Shown: positions 44,735 through 57,009 of the stretch, in pieces
How the letters are laid out: each line of letters begins with the position of its first letter
How positions within the stretch are numbered: the first letter of the stretch is position 1
Assembly: GCA_047967505.1 (NCBI GenBank)
Contig: CM106538.1
DNA length: 64,000 bases
Origin: Dipteris shenzhenensis
Lineage: Eukaryota; Polypodiophyta; Polypodiopsida; Gleicheniales
Direction: 5' to 3' (one strand)
Notes under the pieces: model-generated
The model's database searches: none
Told to the model about the DNA's origin: nothing
What the model saw: the letters and a program-made list of their open reading frames with translations, nothing else
Translations under genes and position numbers: made by a program

Positions 44735-47706
44735 TCAGAGCTTTTCTCTCTTCTCTAAAACACTGAGAACATCGGTCTTTGAATTCCCAAATACACTCCT
44801 AGCTCTAAACCTATTTGATAGAGAGTCAACGCTATTGTTGTTGCTGGCCAGGGACATGGCTGCTGCCATCAATGCCATACCTTGAAAATTGGTTCCAAAA
44901 GCATTGAGGGCAGCCATGCGGTTCACCAAAATGACCTTGTCAGCATGACCAATCACTCATGACAAGGCCTTGCACTTCAGGAGGTCATAAGTGCCATGTG
45001 GAGAAATCTTTTTGTGGATAACCACAAAGCGCCCTTTTGCTTGGCCAAGGTAATGTGCCAGTGGGTGATCTCGGCCAAAGCTACTACGAACAAGGCATTG
45101 CCAAGATGAGAATAGGTCAACCTTAAATGTCTCCTGCAATAGTCCAACATTGCATTAGAATTCTGTTAAAGCAAAATTATACCAAGATAGAAGAAATTCA
45201 AAGCTCATAGTTTCTTACCACTATGGAGTCATCATGCTCAATCCCTTCCTCTTTGTCAATGAGGATGGATCAAAGGCCTCCTGTTGTCTAGAGTGAGATG
45301 TGGAGGCTTCTTCTAGAACATCAAGTAGGTCAGAGTAGATTGATGTCTCTGCATCTTTGATTTTGGCCAGTGTTAAAGCAAGAACCTCTTCTATTGAATC
45401 ATCTGCTCCCAAAAACCCAGGTTCTTACATAGTTGTGTCCACCTCGTATTCGCACACCAAGAGCTTCATCCTCCCGGAGACCAAACATAACCTCAATGTC
45501 ATGGAGAAAGAGGTATTGTTCTCCATCGAGAAGAAAGGGAGCAAGAAACCATATCACTATTGTGGAGTCAATAGAGGTGGTGCCCGAGGTGAACGGAATT
45601 TGAGAAGTAGAATGGGGCTCAAGAGGTCACTGGAGCACTTCCAGGGCCAATGTAGCTTCCCACTCCTCAGCTTCTTCATCTATGGGCTCTTCATTGTAGA
45701 TGTTGGGCTCATCTACAGAAATAAGATGATCGAAAAGGGCAGGGGCAGGGGCAGCAGGGCTTGAGGTCGAGGCCTCCTCTTCCATTTGTCCCTCCTGGAG
45801 AAGGAAAATAAAGGCCATTTCCTAGGATAGGAACCCATTTCCTGTGTTTTCGATGACTTCGCATGCTAGGAGGTCATTGGTGTCCGCCTCCCTAAACCCT
45901 AGGGGTGTGAGCTGGGCTCAATAGTAATCTAAACACTTCACGAACCTGAATTCTTGATTGGAAAACTACTTCAAATAATCAATTGGGACTCATCTTTTTG
46001 TAGACTCATCAAGTTGATATGCAAAACTCATGATAAGGTCTTGCACGTACTTGATGATGCTTCAAAATCATCTCGGGCTCCCAAGTGGGTGCTTAGGACA
46101 TCTATGCTCTTATCAAAGACAAGAAATAACTCCTCCTCTCTATCAACTAATGGAGTATGAGAGATGAAATCGTGGAAGGCAGACCTAGCAAAATCCATGG
46201 TAGTTTGGTAGCCAGGAGAACTATGGCTATGATAGTGAAACTTTGAATCTAGATTAACTTTATAACCTATATTTACCCAAATATTCTAAATATAAATAAT
46301 AAAAAGAATTATAAACTTTTTGGGCAAAACTTGACATTGACATGAAACAAAACCATTCAAAACATCAAAATTAATTGCACCACTATTAATTGGAAAATGT
46401 CAAAATCCACAATTGTTCCACCCCACATTGTTTACAATCTTCAATATTGCATGAGGGATAAAAGTGGCACTATGCATGTGCTTCTCTGCACGCTTTCCTA
46501 CCTTTTTACCATTTAAGGTAAAGTTAAAGGACTCAGACATGCCATCCTCCGTGACCAATAGTGCTCCTGCATGTCCCTAAGAGTCCACTGTGACGTGACA
46601 GTCACATTCTTGACATCTCCTAAATGAGAACCAATACATAAACTTACCCCTGTATTATCATCATTGTTAGAGTCAAGGGGGAGCCAATTGACACCTATTT
46701 TCTTCTAGTGCCTATATTGCAAAGCAAAATACAACATTTGGCAGGAAATGTGGTACTTGACAACCACATTGTCCTTACATACATGGCATTGAAATAGATC
46801 ACCCTTTTGTTCACCTGACCTGCTTCCCCAATTCACCCCAAGCAATTCCTCAAGGGTATTCACATGTAGGCACTTGCATGACCACATGGTTTTTGTTCTA
46901 TGCATCTGGATATTCTGAAAAACAAGAAGCAAAAATGTGCAGAGGCATAAACCAAGACAACCTTACCCATTTAGAGCCAAATGCAAACTTCATGGACATG
47001 CCCACATCCTTTGCAATCTTTTCCTTGTATGATTGCATTGTTCTTGTGTCCACCATGCTACAATCCATGTCTTCAAGTTGTGGTGTTGCAATGCATTGAA
47101 GATGGCCATAGCCTGATGCTGTCCTTGGAGTAATGTACTTGGCATTATACCAATAGATATTTCTCTATTTCAAAGTAGAGGACTTCCATCCAGCATGCAT
47201 TTGCCTTCCTAAATCCTCATGAATGGCAGTAAACTTACCTAAGGAGCAGTTGACTAGTTCCCACTCCTCAAAGTCTGAAGGAAATACATCTACTATGCAC
47301 AAGTGCTATTTCAAAATACAATTTCAAACTGACTCATTACATTGGTGCTATTTCAAAATACAATTTCAAACTAACTCATTACACTTTGAAATCTTACACA
47401 AAATGCATACTTACAATGTGATGGTATTGTCAATTGATTGCTTGATAGAGGAAGGTGCATGTCCTTCCCCATGTAGATGTGTTGCACCTTTGCAAGCCAT
47501 CCTTTCTTCCCAAGCTTGAACTTCATGATGTGGCCCTTCCATTCATGCAAAAGATCACCTCTTTTGCTCTTGGGAAGCTTATGTGGACCCTTGGCAGGTC
47601 CTCTCATGACTATCTAATCATTCAAGCTATAGGTACAAGGCACCCATTCACCCAGTGCATTTTTGCTCTTTATAGACACAGAGTACATGTATGGTCTCCT
47701 CACCAT
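44735..47706 (-). pseudogene. Convergent multi-fragment gene(s) of the TIR element, unrecognised
   Basis: The minus strand carries coding-like fragments in one direction. A start at 47706 (MVRRPYMYSVSIK) runs with one stop to about 47440 (Lys-rich, KSKRGDLLHEWKGHIMKF). About 47290-47000 reads FPSDFEEWELVNCSLGKF and ITPRTASGYGHLQCIATPQ. About 46840-46700 has DLFQCHVCKDN. A possible second start lies at 46197 (MDFARSAFHDFISH). Acidic fragments follow at 45818-45627 and 45412-45221, and a terminal piece ends at 44735 (SLSNRFRARSVFGNSKTDV). Introns are likely (acceptor- and donor-like edges near 47440, 45220 and 45140), but I could not trace one model. No family is recognised. Placement inside the TIRs and convergence on the H3-like gene suggest it is an element gene. 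Confidence 0.4.
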
Positions 47707-47814
47707 GCTTGTACAGAGGTCACAATAGCAATAGTGGACTAGAAAGTGCAACTTGGAGGGAGAGAGCAGCTCTGATAAAGGGAGAGAGAGGGAGAAGGTA
47801 TAGAGGGTGCAACT

Positions 47815-48080
47815 AAAGGTTGAAAGAAGCTCCAAGAGGTGCTATAGCTAGGAATGGAGGGAGAAAGTGCAAAGGGGGATGAGCAGCTTCTCCAAGAGGT
47901 GTTGTAGCTAGGAATGGAGGGAGAAAGAGTAGAGGGGGATGAGCAGCCACTACAAGAGGTATTGTAGCTAGGAATGGAGGGAGAAAGAGCAAAGGGGGAT
48001 GAGCAGTTGCTGCTATAGGAGGTGCTATAGCTAGGAATGGAGAGAGAATGAGCAACTACTATAGGAGGTGTTAGAGAGGG
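47815..48080. repeat. ~60-bp minisatellite, about four units
   Basis: AGCTAGGAATGGAGGGAGAAAG recurs near 47847, 47908, 47968 and 48030, with GGGGGATGAGCAGC and AAGAGGTGTTGTAG in each unit. The unit is about 60 bp and the open frames here are repeats. Confidence 0.85.
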
Positions 48081-48480
48081 AGAAAGATAGTGGACCAGAG
48101 CAAGAGGGGGCAAAGAAGCTGCCAAATGAGTTCCCACGTTTGAAAAATGGAGGGAGAATGGAGCTAGACTAGAGAAGAGTAGGGGGCAAGCCTATAACAA
48201 GCTCATAGGGGGGGAAATTTCACCTAGAAGGGCCCACCACCTCTTGAATGACTTGTAGGTTTGTTTGGGGGAGGTCCATATGGGAGAAGGGTCAAGCATG
48301 GGTTGAGGGGGGGGGGATGGTTTGAGTGGTCCCCTATGTAAGAGGAGTAGCCAATAGGGGCTATTTGCAGGTCTACCCACCCTCCACCTCAACATGGCAT
48401 TGCCCCACAAAAAGGAGCACTCCCATCGGTACACCTTAAATACCTCACTGATCCCTTGAAATTAGGAAACACTAATTGGG

Positions 48481-48512
48481 GGCCCTTTGGAGACCTCAAT
48501 TCTCCCCTAATG
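48481..48512 (-). repeat. Right terminal inverted repeat
   Basis: Reverse complement of 33394-33425 at 30 of 32 positions. Confidence 0.8.
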
Positions 48513-48990
48513 AGAGAGAGGTGTGTGAAATGATGTCATGAAATTTTCTTCTTTTTGACAAAAATAATTTTCTTGGAAAATCTAATCGTTTTCTATATTC
48601 GCAGAAGAAGCAATTGCAGAGTTGCAAATGGACTGAGAAGTGCAAGCTCTAGAAAGGAAGAAGTTAGTGAAACATCGCAAGAAGAGCTACCAACAATCTG
48701 ATAAGTATAAAACCATCATCATTGATGGATGCATCAAAAGAAGACCAATCTTCCACACTTCAAATGACTGCCCAAGGATTTGAAATAGGAGGACTTCATC
48801 ACATATCATGTGGTTGGATGCATGGTCTACCATGGTGAATTAATCCCCAAGGTTTATTTGACAACACCAAATGTAATAAATTATCCTAATCTCATTGTTT
48901 CTGTTCTAAATGATGCATCGAGGAATCTTACACAACCTCTTCCAAAAGTGTTGTATGTCCAATTTGATAACACATCGAGAGAGAATAAGA

Positions 48991-49354
48991 ATCAAGTTGT
49001 GTTGGCATACCTTTGCATGCTTGTGGAGAAAGGCATATTTTTGAAAGTGAAATTAGGATTCCTTATGGTGGTCTGACACAGAATTTGGGGCTTAATTCTA
49101 GTCACTTCTTAGAGTCAAAATAACAAGAGGGAAAGGAAAATAGATGAATCAAAGCAAGATAAAGATATGAACATCAAGTTGTGTTGGCATACCTTTGCAT
49201 GCTTGTGGAGAAAGGCATATTTTTGGAAGTGAAATTAGGATTCCTTATGGTGGTGTGACAAAGAATTTGGGCTTAATTCTAGTCACTTCTTAGAGTCAAA
49301 ATAACAATAGGGAAAGGAAAATAGATGAATCAAAGCAAGATAAAGATATAAACA
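48991..49354. repeat. 182-bp tandem duplication within the transposase core
   Basis: ATCAAGTTGTGTTGGCATACC begins at 48991 and 49173. Each 182-bp unit includes the end of the catalytic exon (LAYLCMLVEKGIF) and following sequence to GATAAAGATATGAAC or GATAAAGATATAAAC. The two copies differ at about five positions. Confidence 0.9.
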
Positions 49355-51040
49355 TCAAAGGTGAGATCATACTTCAACATGGGAAAGAGGAAAGGTTGAG
49401 GGGAAGCATTGATTTCTGCCAAGCATTCAGCACCGAATGTAAGAGCAAGCCTTTGTTGGAAGAAAATTTTCATACTAAGAACTACATGGATGGAAGTGAA
49501 GGGGCTGAATTGGTAGGGCTCATTTTGACATATGGGGTTGTTGGGTCGCATCATTTTGATAAAGCTCAACACAAGAGAACCCACAATTATTGGAAATAAA
49601 AATACAGCTATGATAGCATGGGAATAGCTCTTCCTTTGACCCTCAAAACCCAAAACAAACAACACATGCTTGTATGGTTTGAAAAGACAAGAATGTTGAC
49701 ATATAGTTCACAAAAAATGGAACAAGACATGAGAAGTTAGGAGCATTTTAGTAACAGACTCCAAAACTGTCCCAAATCCAAGTCTACCCTATTCTGCACA
49801 TAGTAAAATTTTTTCAGTAAATTAGAACATTAAAGTAAATAAATAAATTGATAGAGCTCAAAGAGATGAAGATTTTGATATAGGTTTTGACCAAAAAGGA
49901 GTAGGGAGCAAAAAGTTATGGTCATTTTATGACAAGGTACCAAAACAGTCCAGGAGCGACTTGAGCAATAGGAAAAGGCAACGATTTCTCTTACTGAAGG
50001 GGTTGTTTCCACAGTACATATTGGACTGAGGTTGCCCTAAAGGTTAGAGAATCCCCTCAGAATAGATCCCAAAACAAGCCATACATGAGCACCAATGGAG
50101 CTCCTGAGCGAAGAGGGAAAAAATATGAGAAAATGGGAAAAGAAGGGAAGATCTTGGTTCTGGAAGCCAGGAAAGCTTCCCAATGGGAGAGAACTACAAA
50201 GAAGAGAGGGGCTAAGGCTCAAGGGAAAGGAGAGGCATAGAAGGAGCTAGATACAAGGCAACAGCAAGGCTACAAGGAGAAAATGAGATGCTTGAGAGAG
50301 AGGGGAGGGGCTTCTTTTATAGTGCAATTCTCACCTTCCTACACCCTGTTGCAGTTGCTAGCAGTAGATTCTTTCACCTCTTTGTGACATAAGGGCATGG
50401 GTCACCATCAATTGTCCTTTTAGGAGGATTTTGACAAGTGTCCCATCACAAGATGCTTCTTTATCCTTTTGAGTAGAAAAATCAATAGTCCTCCCACATG
50501 GAGCCCAAGAGGACCCTCCTCTTTTCCACATGTCAACATCCTCCACATTCCACATAAGAATTCTAGAAGGATTCCTTTTATCTCCACACTCCTCCACACT
50601 TTTCCACATGCCTCCACATGCTCTCCATGTGCATTCCCTATTATTTTAGTACATTATTGAGTCCGTGTAGGCTTTTGGCCCACTCTAAATATATGACTCA
50701 TTTCTATTTCCCAATTACAAAGCAAATAATATATCTCCCAAGCCATTCTATCCTTATGCTAAGGTATTTATAATTCATACCCGTGGTATTTACAATGATG
50801 CACTCCACTCATAATCACATTTGCAATTACTTTCACTAATTATTCTAATTAGTGTCAAACCCACATTAATGATTACATGAAATAAAGGAGTTGACATCAA
50901 AAGATTGTCAAGCCACAACGAGAGTAGCCGCCGCAAAGAGCCATCTCTCGCCACCAATTTCTCCATCACGCTTCTTGGTTCTTTGTTTTTGTGGCTAGCT
51001 TTTGTCACCTTGCGGGCCCCACAAATCCTCCCATAGGTTT
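49355..51040. other. Gap inside the transposase gene, no gene seen
   Basis: No coding region is supported. It could be a long intron, since the protein motif order continues across it, or a degraded insertion. A CCACA/CCTCC-rich stretch at 50500-50625 (CTCCACATTCCACATAAGAA, CCTCCACACTTTTCCACATG) is weakly repetitive. Confidence 0.5.
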
Positions 51041-52395
51041 CAAAGCAAAATATCATTTTTTGTTGTCACAATGGACCACACACACAACCATATTGATAAG
51101 ATATTTAGCCGGTTCTTAGTAAAGCTGAGAAGGAAAGAAGCATGGGATGGGGATGCAATGATATGCATTTTACAGGATGCATATGTGCCAAAACTGATAA
51201 TTGCAAATGTGGAAAAAACAATAGATTTCAGACGCTTTGTGTTTGGTGACAATGAGCGAATTGATCGATGTATTGCGAAGCTCAACGAGTTAAGCTTTCA
51301 ACACCGATTTCGAATGAAGAAAGATCAAGAAGGCACGACGTTGTTGTGGGTGAAGTTGTATTCCACATCACCAACTTGGGTTCTAGTCAAAGGATTGAAG
51401 TTCTTGAAGTGTGTTCCACAACGTGAGTTGTATGTGGCACCCTTACAACCTTTACAATCAGTGAGGGAGGTGCAACGAGCCATGAAGTAGGGGAGAGATG
51501 TAAACCCTATAAGTTCAGTCAATGAGACTAGAGAAACAATCTAGCATGCTACAACGTATTTTGAAGATGTGGTGTGGACATGGTGGAATCCATTCTTTAC
51601 ATCCCAAAAATACTTATCAATCACCAACTAAATGACCCCCAAGATGTGTCAGATTTTAGTTGGCCACAATACATTGAGTAAGATTTTGTAAATGCACGTA
51701 TGAATGCTTCTTCAAGTGCACATTTACATGCACCTTCAAAGAAGAACTATCTTGGGGAGGAGAGAGAAATGTACCTTGGAGCAAGAAAGTACAAAAATTC
51801 CAAGGAAAGGTTTCAAGAAATGTGGAGTGGTAGCATCGAGGACTTGGCAGTGGGTATGATGGTTGCTGTGTTAGCAATAGATGATCCTAGTGGATTTCCT
51901 TTTTGGATTGCTAAAGTTGTGAAAATCGAAAAGTAAGGGTCAAAGAGCAAGTCAATAGAGGTGCATTGGTTTTTCACCAAGTCCATGGATGCTTTCACGA
52001 GTCGATATAACACACAGATGGTGGTAACAAGGAAGCATGGCCAAAAAGGGAAGAGGGCGACAAAAAATTGTCCGAGAATTGGTACTCTACAATTGGATGA
52101 GGTTGATATTTTGGTATATGTATTTTGATTAACACAAGCCGGGCATTTGCCAAAGGAGACACAATACATAATATCCCAAAAAATTCCAAAGACATTAATC
52201 GGATGCAGTGAACAAATGGAAGCCAAGACACACCATGCAAAAAAGAGGGCGACAGCTAAACTTGCCTAGGTTGACTCAAAGAATGTTCTAGTGGAGATCC
52301 TAGAGGAGGAAGGATCTACAACTTCTACCCCACAAAGCTTAGGTTCTAGTGCATTTGAAGGTGTAGGATCAGAGGATGAGTATTGTTCTTTGTAG

Positions 52396-54755
52396 GATCA
52401 GTGGCATGTATGTTTGTGCAACAATGTGATTTGTACCTTTTTAGGTTTTTGAAATGTGTTATGCCATGGTCCTTATATGTGCATTGGATGCATAGGCCCT
52501 TATTGTATTGGTTTTAAAAAATTAATGTATTTTTTGCAATTTTGGTATTCCAAGTATAGGTGTTTGTACTTGTTTTCCAAAAATAGTTTGTCAGCAAAAT
52601 TTCAAAAAAGCATGGTTTTTATGTATTTTTTCAAAAACCATCGTGCTAAAAGGCCATCTTTTTCAAATAAGCATAAAATTCACATGAAAAAAATGGAATC
52701 CTTTAAAGATTCCCCTAGAGTTCTCTTTTTGAGGTTACAGTTCTCGAATTAGATGTTACATTGTTAAGAGATATGTTTATGCAATTGCCACTTAGAGGAT
52801 CAGTCAAAATAAGAGAGGTTATATGCTATATAAAGTTCAATAGGATGCACTCAAGAGTGGTTTCAATGCATACGAGGTTACAATTGTTGCGAAGTTGTAA
52901 GTGAACGATGAAGGGAGTGCAAATGTCCAATTTGAGTGATCATTGTGTCAAGATTTGGAGGATCATACCGATTTAGACTCAAAACTATTCGGCATCACTT
53001 TGCATATTGGCTTCTACCAATACTACTAAATTCTTAGTAAGCTTTCCTTCCATAATGCATTGTGAATGCCAATACTGCCAAATTCTTAGTACGCTTTCCT
53101 TTCATAATGCATTGTATTTTTGTGAATGCTATCCCATTGTTGCTTTGTAGTAGAATTCTAGAATATGATGACATCATGGATTCCTAGAGACTTTGGTAGT
53201 TCTAGCAAAACATAGACTAGAAACCTAGCCCATGTGTTGAAGCAAGCTCTCTTGCCTCCTTGGGTGCAATTTTTCACAAGATAAGAAACATGTAATAAGA
53301 AAGCATTAGTGGTAGACCTCGACACAACTCCCATCTTCAAGACAGGTTGTTGTGAGACATTCAAGCCCATGACTGCACAAATCTAAATCCATAGGAAAGA
53401 ATTCCACATATGTTCAAAATGACTAGCACAACAACAAAAAACATGCCCATGCCAAGAACAATTGTTAAGGGAGATGATCAATGCAGAAGAAAGTACCCAC
53501 CTTCCCTTTTTGTTTTGAAATCTCAATGTGGAGCAAGTGAAGCTAGGGTTGAAGACCAACATTTGAGAAGCAAATATTGCATTGCTACTACAACAAAAGC
53601 CATCATAGGAAGTTGTAAGGACTTTGGCACAAGCTTAGGCAAGTTTGATTTGCTGGGCCCATGATGTAATGATCATGCAAGTCAATCAATCCATGTGGAT
53701 GAGTAGCATGACCACCAAAAGCTTCTTAAGTGATTGGTTGATTGTGTTCACGAAGGTATTCTATTAGACTGGATAGCCATTTTTGTAGCTCTTACCCACT
53801 TTTAAATGGAGTTTTCAGCAAAATCAGTAGGTTTAGATCTCAACAAGAAGTTGGTGCTCATTTACCACAAATTTTTAATTTGCAGAGAGATTGAACAATG
53901 TATCTCATAGAGAAGAATGGGTGTCAACAGTCCATGCACTTCAATAGGAGACCTAACTTTTGAAGATAATGGGATGCTTACTAGGAGGTAGCAACAATTC
54001 CTTATGAGACATTCCACGGGAATACACAGTTCTAATATCAAGGCAGCTATCAAGAACTACCACTTGATGTTTCATAGATGGTTTATGCATGCCTCCACTA
54101 CACTTTTCAATTCAAGAATACCAAGGACACAGGTGCTTCTTTATCTTAGCCCAGTTTTTGCATATGTCATGCAAATTTGAAGCACAAGTTAAGAATCTCA
54201 TTATTTGAACATGGTGGGTGTGCAATTATTATGCATGGAGGAGGATAACATTGTGGATATTTATGATACTCTTAAAGGGTGTGTTGTGATTAGCAAGTGA
54301 GTTGTAGGTATCGGATTTCCAACAGATACCATCCAATGCATAACATTCGTGCCATAGGTAATTACATTCGTGGGATGAATGGTGCATCAAATGGCATAGC
54401 CCCCATCTTTCGAGTTTTCGATCTCTTTTGCCTCAAAATTTGGACCTAAAGTTGATGGCATGGAATCATAAAAGATCTTCAATAATGTTTTTTGCATGGC
54501 TCCATTGTACGTGCACCTGCAATAAGGACCATGAAAAAAATGGTATGTCAGAGAGTCTATTTAAGTTATTTTTGAATGAATTTACTCTTTAAAGAAACCT
54601 GATGATTGGATTCAATTTGTACAAAATATTCGTTGAAAATGTTGTGTAATGCAATTAATGTGACCAGAGAAACCTAAGAAAAAATAGACTACAATTTTCT
54701 CACTCACTCAAATTTATTGCAATTTGCATGCGATGGCTCTAACTATGGGTCTAAT
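52396..54755. other. Non-genic stretch
   Basis: No supported gene. A duplicated phrase AATACT(A/G)CC(A)AAATTCTTAGTA(A/C)GCTTTCCTT..CATAATGCATTGT occurs at 53020-53060 and 53076-53115 (about 52 bp apart). Other open frames are short and without recognisable motifs. Confidence 0.5.
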
Positions 54756-55239
54756 TATTCCTCTCTCTCTCTCTCTCTCTCACACATACACACACAATAA
54801 TTTTTTACTAGTAAATGTATCTCACGTGCGCGCGCACACACACACACATGTATACTTCCCCAACTATGAATTATTATTTTATGTACCCCCCGCCAAATCT
54901 CCCCTTTACACTCTTTTTTTAACCACCCCACACACCAAGCACACTAATCCTCCCATACTTGGACTCCAATCCCTTCTCAACCCATGCACTCACTTGCTCC
55001 TTACTTCACTTATGACTTAAACTTTTCCTAAGAATCCATATGATTGTTTATATTCCTAGGTAAAGTGATAACAAGCCAGAGGAAACAAGCATTAAAGAGT
55101 AAATTCATTCAAAAAATATATATATATGACTCTTATACCCCCTTGGGTCTAATTCTTCCTACTGCACATAGGTCAAATTGATTGGGTTCAAAGACTTTTT
55201 TTGTGAAGTGATTGGACACACACACACACACACACACAG
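54756..55239. repeat. (CT)n, (CA)n and (TA)n microsatellites before the gypsy element
   Basis: (CT)n with (CA)n at 54762-54796, a GCGCGC-(CA)n block at 54827-54847, (TA)n at 55117-55127 and (CA)n at 55215-55239. The last forms one flank of the gypsy insertion; the other flank, 62626 onward, is also (CA)n. Confidence 0.8.
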
Positions 55240-55534
55240 AGTTGTGACACCTCAAGAAGGGCTCAGCTCTCCATAAACCACCCTGCCATGGATTCCCCTT
55301 CTAGTCACATGAACTTGCCTTTTTTCAAGTTCCTTCTGGAATCCTCCCTCCTAGCCCAGTGCCTACCACATGGTGTTCTCTTGAGTGCCATGTGTCCATT
55401 TGGACCTTAGAGTCTCTATGCCCATTTAGGCCTTACTTATGCACTCTGTATTGATGCAAGCACTATCGAGCCCTCTGGTTTCTTGCTTCACCATAACCAC
55501 ACTAGATGATTCTAGGATTATGGCTGACGTAACA
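55240..55534 (-). repeat. 3' LTR of gypsy element
   Basis: 295 bp next to the polypurine tract; partner of 62331-62625. Confidence 0.93.
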
Positions 55535-56443
55535 TTCCCTTCCCCTTAATATTGGTTTACGTCCTCGAAAACAAAATTTGGAAACCTCCTTTGGAGACTG
55601 CTTACCCTTTCCCATGTTGAACTCTCTTCAGATCAATCTTTCCACTTAACCACACATTCTTGCCATATGGTGTGTCGCATTCTTTTTTCTTGTCTATCTA
55701 GAATTTTTTCGGGTTCATGTGGCAAAGATGCAGGTTCAATGAGTTCAACTAGGACTTCAATTTCCAATGAGATTATCATCATCTCTTAATTTTCTTTTTA
55801 GCCTACTAACATGAAAAACTGGATGTACTCTACATCTCTCAGGTAAGGTTAATTTGTAAGCAAGTTCTCCAATCCTCTTAAGTATTGTGAATGGTCCACA
55901 ATACCTAGGAGACAACTTTGGACATTTACCTGTCTTTAGAGATTTTGAAGATTCAAGTACCTTAAGGTAGACTTTCTCATTTACTTCAAAGTCCAAGTTT
56001 TTACGGTGGGGGTTTGCATAACTTTGTGCTCTATCTTGAGCTCTTCTTATGCTATCTTTAGCTAACTTAAGCGTTTGATTCATATCTTCAAGAAATTCTT
56101 TGGCCGCTTGAACCTTCTCTTTTTCGAGTCCCACTGTCATTGGGAATCTTGGTTGAAATCCATACATCATCATGAATGGACTAAAACCTATAGCTGAATT
56201 TTTGGCATTGTTATATGCAAATTCTAATATGGACAAATACTATTCCCAATTAGTTTGTCGTTTACTTACATATGCTCGAAGCATATCCTTAATGATCTGA
56301 TTGACCCTTTCAATTTGACCATCACTTTGTGGATGATCCGTGGTGCTCATATTCAATAAAGTTTCCAACCTCTTAAACACAACCCTCCAAAAATGGCTGT
56401 TAAATTTTCTATCTCGATCACTAACATTACCAACTGGTAGCAC

Positions 56444-56806
56444 ATACAATCTATAAAAATATGCTCCACAAATAGCTTGGCTAATTTTGGAGTTTTAACA
56501 TCTTCATTGATAGGAATAAAATGAGGGATCTTGGTCAACCAATCCACAATTGCCCACACAGAGTTGTGCCCCCTCTGTTCCTATGTAATCCTACTATGAA
56601 ATCCATGCATACAGTCTATAGATATGCTCCACAAATAGCCTGGCTAATTCTGAAGTTTTAACATCTTCACTGATAGGAATAAAATGAGCCATCTTGGTCA
56701 ACCGATCCACAATTACCCACACAAAGTTGTGCCCCCTCTGTGTCCTAGGTAATCCTACTATGAAATTCATGGAGATGCTTTCCCATTTGCCAGATGGAAT
56801 CTCCAA
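56444..56806 (-). repeat. ~163-bp tandem duplication inside gypsy integrase
   Basis: ATGCTCCACAAATAGC starts at 56461 and 56624. Both copies encode the start of the integrase core (VIVDRLTKMAHFIPISEDV and AIVDWLTKIPHFIPINEDV). They have diverged at more than ten positions, so the duplication is not recent. Confidence 0.88.
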
Positions 56807-57009
56807 TGGGTGTAGGAGACCTCCTACCTTAAGGCGTTATGCCTTATTGACCTAGCATTTTTGGTACTTCAATACATGATCTTGGACGTTCTTACCTATT
56901 CCAGGCCAAAAGAATTGTCTTTTCAGAAGCACATATGTCTTCTGACCCAGGTGTCCAGCACTAAGACTATCATGACATTCAAAAAGAATTTGGTGCCTAA
57001 TGTCATTAT

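Larger units (their letters stand above)
33394..48512 (+). mobile_element. 15.1-kb multi-gene element with 32-bp terminal inverted repeats
   Basis: 33394-33425 and the reverse complement of 48481-48512 agree at 30 of 32 positions (CATTAGGGGAGAATTG, G or A, GGTCTC, A or C, AAAGGGCC). The repeats sit exactly where the DUF7869-like reading frame breaks off and resumes, as expected for an insertion. Inside are the family B gene (34070-36920, +), the H3-like gene (37237-44216, +, itself split by a copia element) and convergent minus-strand coding fragments (44735-47706). Without the copia element the insertion would be about 9.2 kb. I find no convincing target-site duplication; flanks read TCAAGGACA and AGAGAGAGG. 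Boundaries are seen; classification as one mobile element is inference. Confidence 0.6.
48604..52395 (+). pseudogene. DUF7869-like transposase gene, catalytic and C-terminal part
   Basis: Resumes after an intron-like acceptor (TTTTCTATATTCGCAG, ending 48604). Reads KKLVKHRKKSYQQSDKY, then IIIDGC, then ITYHVVGCMVYHGELIPK, LPKVLYVQFDNTSRENKNQ and VEKGIFLKVKLGFLM up to about 49072. After a gap of ~2 kb (intron or insertion) it continues at 51058 with DHTHNHIDKIFSRF. IIIDG, FDNT..ENKN and HTH..ID..FSR are the family's hallmark acidic motifs of an RNase H-like DDE core, inferred to cut and join DNA. The C-terminus has DFSWPQYIE near 51653, AVGMMVAVLAIDD and GFPFWIAKV (51850-51920), like a chromatin-reader-type beta barrel, ending at 52395. 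Stops are mostly TAG. A 182-bp tandem duplication crosses the core exon. Confidence 0.6.

Noticed and set aside
47739-48137. 132-codon repeated Ser/Pro protein
   Set aside because: Reading of the ~60-bp minisatellite; the repeat also stays open in another frame, which indicates composition and not coding.
48480-48512. Target-site duplication for the TIR element
   Set aside because: Flanking bases TCAAGGACA (left) and AGAGAGAGG (right) do not match at any usual length.
53410-53664. 84-codon plus-strand frame
   Set aside because: No domain and no neighbouring coding signal.
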